Below, piece after piece: positions 61,301-64,000 of a DNA stretch of 64,000 bases. The DNA is taken from assembly GCF_900104585.1 (NCBI RefSeq), contig NZ_FNVX01000006.1:1054001-1118000 (forward strand), given 5' to 3'. Each line of letters begins with the position of its first letter. Within the stretch, counting starts at the first letter, position 1. A program made the translations under genes and the position numbers. The stretch comes from Bacteroides ihuae. Lineage in GTDB: Bacteria; Bacteroidota; Bacteroidia; Bacteroidales; Bacteroidaceae. The notes beneath the pieces were generated by a model. The model had not been told where the DNA came from and ran no database searches. It saw only the letters and a list, made by a program, of their open reading frames with translations.

Positions 61301-62251
61301 GAAAAGACCGCCGAATAATACGGGGGCTATAATCAATGGAATGGAACGTTTCCGCTTGAATACCAATGAAATAAAAATAATAATGATCACTAAGGCAATG
61401 GAAGAGGTAAGGATTGTGTCTTCTTTGATTTGTCTGGCATTATATACTGCAACAGATGGCCCACCGAAATAATCAATATTAATATCAGCATGCTTCTCTT
61501 TACTTTGTTTAATCTCGTTCTCTAATAATTGAATAAGCGCATCGTTTTTACCCGTGCTGCCGGTATTATATACCGGAGTAATGAACATTAGAAGCGTAGA
61601 ACCATCTTTGGAGAAAATATGATCCTCATTCATTTCATAGTTGGCTTCCAGTTGAAAGTTCTGCAACTGCTTTAGTGTGTTGCCACCAAGTCCTAACGGA
61701 TCTTTCATTATATAGCTCTTCAAAGCGATCCCGGCAGGAGAAAGAAGATTGGAATAATTTCTTTTCATACTACTTTCGATAGCTTCTTGGCTTAGCAAAG
61801 AATCGAAATGCTGATAGTCTTTATCTGTAAGAAAGAGGGGTAGGTTGCCATAAACAAAGTCGCTGATGCCTCCGATGAGGTTACTGTCAACTTTAGAAAA
61901 AACATCTTTGATCAGCGTATTGCCAGCTTTAGTAATAAGATTTTGTTTTATCTCTTCAGAAGCATCAATGAGTGCATGAGAATCCGCAGGCGCAATGGTG
62001 TCTGCCGATGAAATCATTACGATGATCTTGTCTTTAATTTTTAAGTTGTCGAATACTTTTATAACATTCTCAGAGCCTTTTGCATCAGGAAAGAAGCGAG
62101 TTACATTTTCTTCAAATTTCACCTGAAAGGCAAAGAAAGCCATGAGTGATACGCAAGTAAAAAGTGATAGGTAAAAAATTATTTTGTGCCTATTGAAGTA
62201 ATCATATATTTGGATAAAAAATGTGGTCATAATGTTTTTATTCTTCTGCAA
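58373..62251 (-). CDS. Three-part fusion: MMPL/RND exporter, lysophospholipid-type acyltransferase, SAM methyltransferase
   Basis: 1292 residues. Part 1 (about 1-860) is an RND/MMPL exporter with two groups of membrane segments and two large periplasmic loops (IDYFGGPSVAVYNARQIKED, FIFGIGDDFSIFIMDGLQNQ). Part 2 (about 880-1080) is a PlsC acyltransferase with ILVANHQSFIDILVLLS (HX4D-type) and AIFPEGTRSNSGKI. Part 3 (about 1085-1290) is a class I methyltransferase with ITDIGCGFGPLCYMLSLISE. The same three-part architecture is known in Bacteroidetes lipid/aryl-polyene clusters. It probably acylates, methylates and exports the product. It overlaps the GT2-DUF2062 gene by 25 bases. Confidence 0.9.
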   Translation of the reverse strand: MQKNKNIMTTFFIQIYDYFNRHKIIFYLSLFTCVSLMAFFAFQVKFEENVTRFFPDAKGSENVIKVFDNLKIKDKIIVMISSADTIAPADSHALIDASEEIKQNLITKAGNTLIKDVFSKVDSNLIGGISDFVYGNLPLFLTDKDYQHFDSLLSQEAIESSMKRNYSNLLSPAGIALKSYIMKDPLGLGGNTLKQLQNFQLEANYEMNEDHIFSKDGSTLLMFITPVYNTGSTGKNDALIQLLENEIKQSKEKHADINIDYFGGPSVAVYNARQIKEDTILTSSIALVIIIIFISLVFKRKRSIPLIIAPVLFGGLFALCLIYFIKGNISAIAVGAGSAVMGIALSYSIHMLAHQNHVSSVQQLIKEIAYPLTIGSFTTIGAFAGLLFTSSELLRDFGLCASLTLIGTTLFCLIYLPHFLKGQVDIKQGIVLRFIEKMNAYPFEKNKWLVGGLCVLTLICLFTSQKVGFDTNMMNLNYEPKHLKESEARLMKLFNNKEKTVLFVSVGKDMNTATKNYASTNQQLSRLQKEGKIQAFASAEQFMIPQAEQKRRLQKWNHYWTAEKKAFLREHVQAEAERYHFRAGSFDDFYHLLDHPFHEYNYQTQEDKASHKLLDEWQSSADSTFMLITQVRIKETAKESVYQGFENNNGVVIFDKAYFANKWVSAIHDNFYFILYLSSFLIFFALLISYGRIELTLISFLPMLISWIIILGLMGILGTEFNIINIILSTFIFGIGDDFSIFIMDGLQNQYRTGKKVLNSHKTAIFFSAFTTVIGMGTLVFARHPALQSISLISILGMITVVLVAYTIQPIIYKFFISTPASKGLPPYTLLGLLRTITLFALFLTGCLFLRLLILIMYLVPIRKAQKKQFICQLIRIACKVILYAATSVRKEKINLSNETFKKPAILVANHQSFIDILVLLSLSSKIVMVTNHWVWHSPFFGKIIRYVDFYYIGHGYEQYVEHMREKAREGYSIAIFPEGTRSNSGKISRFHKGAFYLAEKLQMDIIPVILYGNDKIIAKAQPFNIRKGIILIKILPRISYNDPTFGTSHQEHAKRIAVYMREEYARVCHEKNTPDNPAFYEALVQNYIYKGPVEEWYMRIKVKMEKNYSLFNSLIPMKGQITDIGCGFGPLCYMLSLISEEREILGIDYDEDKIAVAQRGWLRNKHIRFEHADALNYTLPESDVFILNDMLHYISYEHQRSLLKRCATLLRSKGIMIIRDANTSNSSKHQLTRITEVLSTQIIKFNQTTTQLSFTSEAQIRNIAKECGMEIEAIQNDKYTSNTIYIFRKPE

Positions 62252-63417
62252 GTAGAGAGTAGTCCAAAGGTAATAATTCCTATAACAAGGCTACAAATAG
62301 CTGCAAAGATAATGCTTCCTATCAAATATTGTTCCAATACCTGTTTTACATTTTCAAGCGAGATGTTACTAAACTCTAATTCTGTAGGTTTATTCAGTAC
62401 CTTACAGCCTGTAAAATAGCTTCCGTATAACAAGAATGGAATCATTGGTGGCAGACTAATGTTGGCTGCGACAATGGCGATTACCTTGTTTAATTTGAGT
62501 ATATGTGCCAAAAATAGAGTTATAAGCATCTGATACCCCCATACCGGAAATATTCCCATGAATATGCCAAGCATGACTGCTAGTGTAATTTTTAAATTTG
62601 ATTCTTTAGAATGGATGATATGTGTATCAAGAAGTTTCTTGCCATTAGTTGGAGTCAGTTTTCTGAAAAAATCACGAGGCCAGATCCATAAGAGAGTGAT
62701 CAAGACCAATATTGTATTTAAAATGCTGATACGCGTGAAGTCTCTAAAAGGGCGGAAATGCGATACTCGTTCTGCTTGAGGAGGGTAATAGACATGAATC
62801 GGAATATTCTTAACTCTTACACCGTTCCAAGTTGAGAAAACGATGGCTTCTAGTTCAAACTCATATTTAGCCGTGTAGTAAAATCGGTTAAGTTCTATCT
62901 TGTGCAGAGGATATAGCCGAAAGCCGGACTGAGTATCCTCTAACTTTAATCCTGTTTCCAAAGTAAACCAAAAATTAGAGAATTTATTGGCAAATGTATT
63001 TTTCCCCGGCATATTGTCCGAAGAGAGATTACGCGCTCCGACGAGCAAAATATCCGGCTCGTTTTCAATAGACTCAATAAATAGTGGAATGTCGGAAGCA
63101 AAGTGTTGTCCGTCTGAATCAATCGTTATCGCATATCTGAATCCTGCTTTCCGAGCATGAGACAACCCGTTTTTTAATGCTGTTCCCTTCCCTTTGTTTG
63201 TAACGTGTGTTATAACCTGTATCTTCTGAAAGCTATCTAGAATTGTGGCTGTATCGTCCGTTGATCCATCATTCACAATAATGACAGCTTCCGAATAGAA
63301 ACGAACATTCTCTATAACTGTTGCCAGAGTTTTCCCATTATTATAAGTAGGAATGATGACAACAACCTCAAGTTGCTTTAATCTTTCGTGCCAAAAGTCA
63401 GATCCTTCTCTTTCCAT
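62227..63417 (-). CDS. GT2 glycosyltransferase fused to a DUF2062 domain
   Basis: 396 residues. GT2 domain (about 15-235): VVVIIPTYNNGKTLATVIEN, IIVNDGSTDDTATIL, and the DxD region AITIDSDGQHFASDI. The rest (about 270-390) is a DUF2062 membrane domain: LAVMLGIFMGIFPVWGYQML and NISLPPMIPFLLYGSYFTG. It likely adds a sugar (or mannose/glucose from a dolichol-phosphate-like donor) to a lipid intermediate at the inner membrane. It begins one base after the dehydratase gene. Confidence 0.9.
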   Translation of the reverse strand: MEREGSDFWHERLKQLEVVVIIPTYNNGKTLATVIENVRFYSEAVIIVNDGSTDDTATILDSFQKIQVITHVTNKGKGTALKNGLSHARKAGFRYAITIDSDGQHFASDIPLFIESIENEPDILLVGARNLSSDNMPGKNTFANKFSNFWFTLETGLKLEDTQSGFRLYPLHKIELNRFYYTAKYEFELEAIVFSTWNGVRVKNIPIHVYYPPQAERVSHFRPFRDFTRISILNTILVLITLLWIWPRDFFRKLTPTNGKKLLDTHIIHSKESNLKITLAVMLGIFMGIFPVWGYQMLITLFLAHILKLNKVIAIVAANISLPPMIPFLLYGSYFTGCKVLNKPTELEFSNISLENVKQVLEQYLIGSIIFAAICSLVIGIITFGLLSTCRRIKTL

Positions 63418-63418
63418 C

Positions 63419-63790
63419 TTATTTATTTATCGCTAAGGCCTTTAATTTTATAAAACAGTTGTTCGCAGCTTTTCCTTCTGCCAGTAAATCTATTTGTCCA
63501 TTTTCTGTACTTTTGATAGTCATAGTAAATTCCAGATTTTGATTTTCGGTCGGATTGATAGCCGAAAGGAATTTGCAGGATGTTATTTGTGTATACAACA
63601 AAGTGGTGTTTTGTATTGTCTCCGTACATTCTTTTATTAATTGTAATAAACAGACTCCCGGCACAATGGGGTGCTGGGGGAAATGCCCCTGATAGAGTTT
63701 GTGGTTGGGGTTCAGCTCTGCCGAGACACACCAAGTTATATGGTCGGCAGTAGCTATATGCTTAATTTTATAAAAATCTTCAAGAAGCAT
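63419..63790 (-). CDS. FabZ/FabA-like hotdog 3-hydroxyacyl-ACP dehydratase
   Basis: 123 residues, one hotdog fold. LYQGHFPQHPIVPGVCLLQL (about residues 33-52) is the FabZ-type active-site motif with the catalytic His. The long helix follows (IKECTETIQN). The usual catalytic Glu/Asp position is less clear, with Gln/Glu in LLQLIKE. In polyene clusters such enzymes make the double bonds of the chain. It begins 2 bases after the partial gene at the window edge. Confidence 0.87.
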   Translation of the reverse strand: MLLEDFYKIKHIATADHITWCVSAELNPNHKLYQGHFPQHPIVPGVCLLQLIKECTETIQNTTLLYTQITSCKFLSAINPTENQNLEFTMTIKSTENGQIDLLAEGKAANNCFIKLKALAINK

Positions 63791-63792
63791 AA

Positions 63793-64000
63793 TTATGGCT
63801 TGTTTTCGTTTAATTTATCCAACTGAATCGTTAGCCGTATCCATGGGTGCCTTATTCTTATACGATTAGGGGCCTCTCCTGAAAAATCAGAACTATAAAA
63901 AGTCGATTTTCCAAATCCCTTGCCGCTTGTTCTTTTTTCAAAGATAGCACTTTTCTCTTTCCTCTTACTGCTTTTTCCTGTTAGAAATACGTTCTTGAAA
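63793..64000 (-). CDS. C-terminus of an unidentified protein (cut by window edge)
   Basis: An open frame of 68 residues runs from the window edge to a stop at 63793. The last part is STFYSSDFSGEAPNRIRIRH, then PWIRLTIQLDKLNENKP. The pattern of short beta strands could be the end of a LolA-like protein, which occurs in aryl-polyene clusters, but this is a guess. It ends 2 bases before the dehydratase ATG, so it is in the same operon. Confidence 0.65.
   Translation of the reverse strand, partial: FKNVFLTGKSSKRKEKSAIFEKRTSGKGFGKSTFYSSDFSGEAPNRIRIRHPWIRLTIQLDKLNENKP

Overview
The window looks like a chromosome segment of a Bacteroides species or close relative. The evidence is a SusC/SusD pair with a hybrid two-component regulator, several promoters of the Bacteroides type (-33 TTG/TTTG, -7 TAnnTTTG), a DUF2723 protein, and core genes that most resemble Bacteroides proteins. 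The species cannot be named from this sequence alone.

Layout. 1-4420 is core: a DUF4271 membrane protein, hemD (TTG start), rnpA, yidD, a TatD-type hydrolase, tyrS and tRNA-Gln(UUG). 4540-12260 is a mobile, partly decayed island. It holds an ISAs1-family element split by an IS4-family element (both target duplications are perfect), a remnant of an IS5-type transposase, a HaeIII-like restriction-modification operon with a second cytosine methyltransferase, a broken vsr gene and a broken GH20 hexosaminidase fragment. 12533-32346 is a pectin-type polysaccharide utilisation region: kduI, kduD, a DUF4861 lipoprotein, a LytS-type kinase whose response regulator has decayed, two secreted thioredoxin-fold proteins, SusC, SusD, a surface beta-helix lipoprotein, a PL1 pectate lyase and a 1449-residue hybrid two-component system. 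The lyase would cut homogalacturonan outside the cell, SusCD would import the products, and KduI/KduD would carry the unsaturated uronate towards 2-keto-3-deoxygluconate.

32527-51000 is mostly core on the minus strand: queG, a NodB-type deacetylase, a DUF2723 glycosyltransferase, a zinc-type ABC ATPase and binding protein without a permease, mnmD, a YqaA-type protein, an unknown membrane protein, purD, a DPP IV-like peptidase, an RlmL-like methyltransferase, serine acetyltransferase and cysteine synthase (divergent), a flavin-binding protein and RNase R. 51165-53131 holds an epimerase and a PAP2 phosphatase-like protein.

53291-64000 is a long minus-strand operon, cut by the window edge. It resembles an aryl-polyene/flexirubin-type lipid-pigment cluster: a hotdog dehydratase, a GT2-DUF2062 glycosyltransferase, a three-part MMPL-acyltransferase-methyltransferase protein, a phytoene-desaturase-like oxidoreductase, a C45-type acyltransferase/hydrolase, a PaaK-like ligase and a small secreted protein with its own promoter. 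The most notable non-coding features are a 23-bp-period palindromic repeat found at two places, a long hairpin before rnpA, and a tRNA promoter whose -33 box sits in the loop of the upstream terminator.
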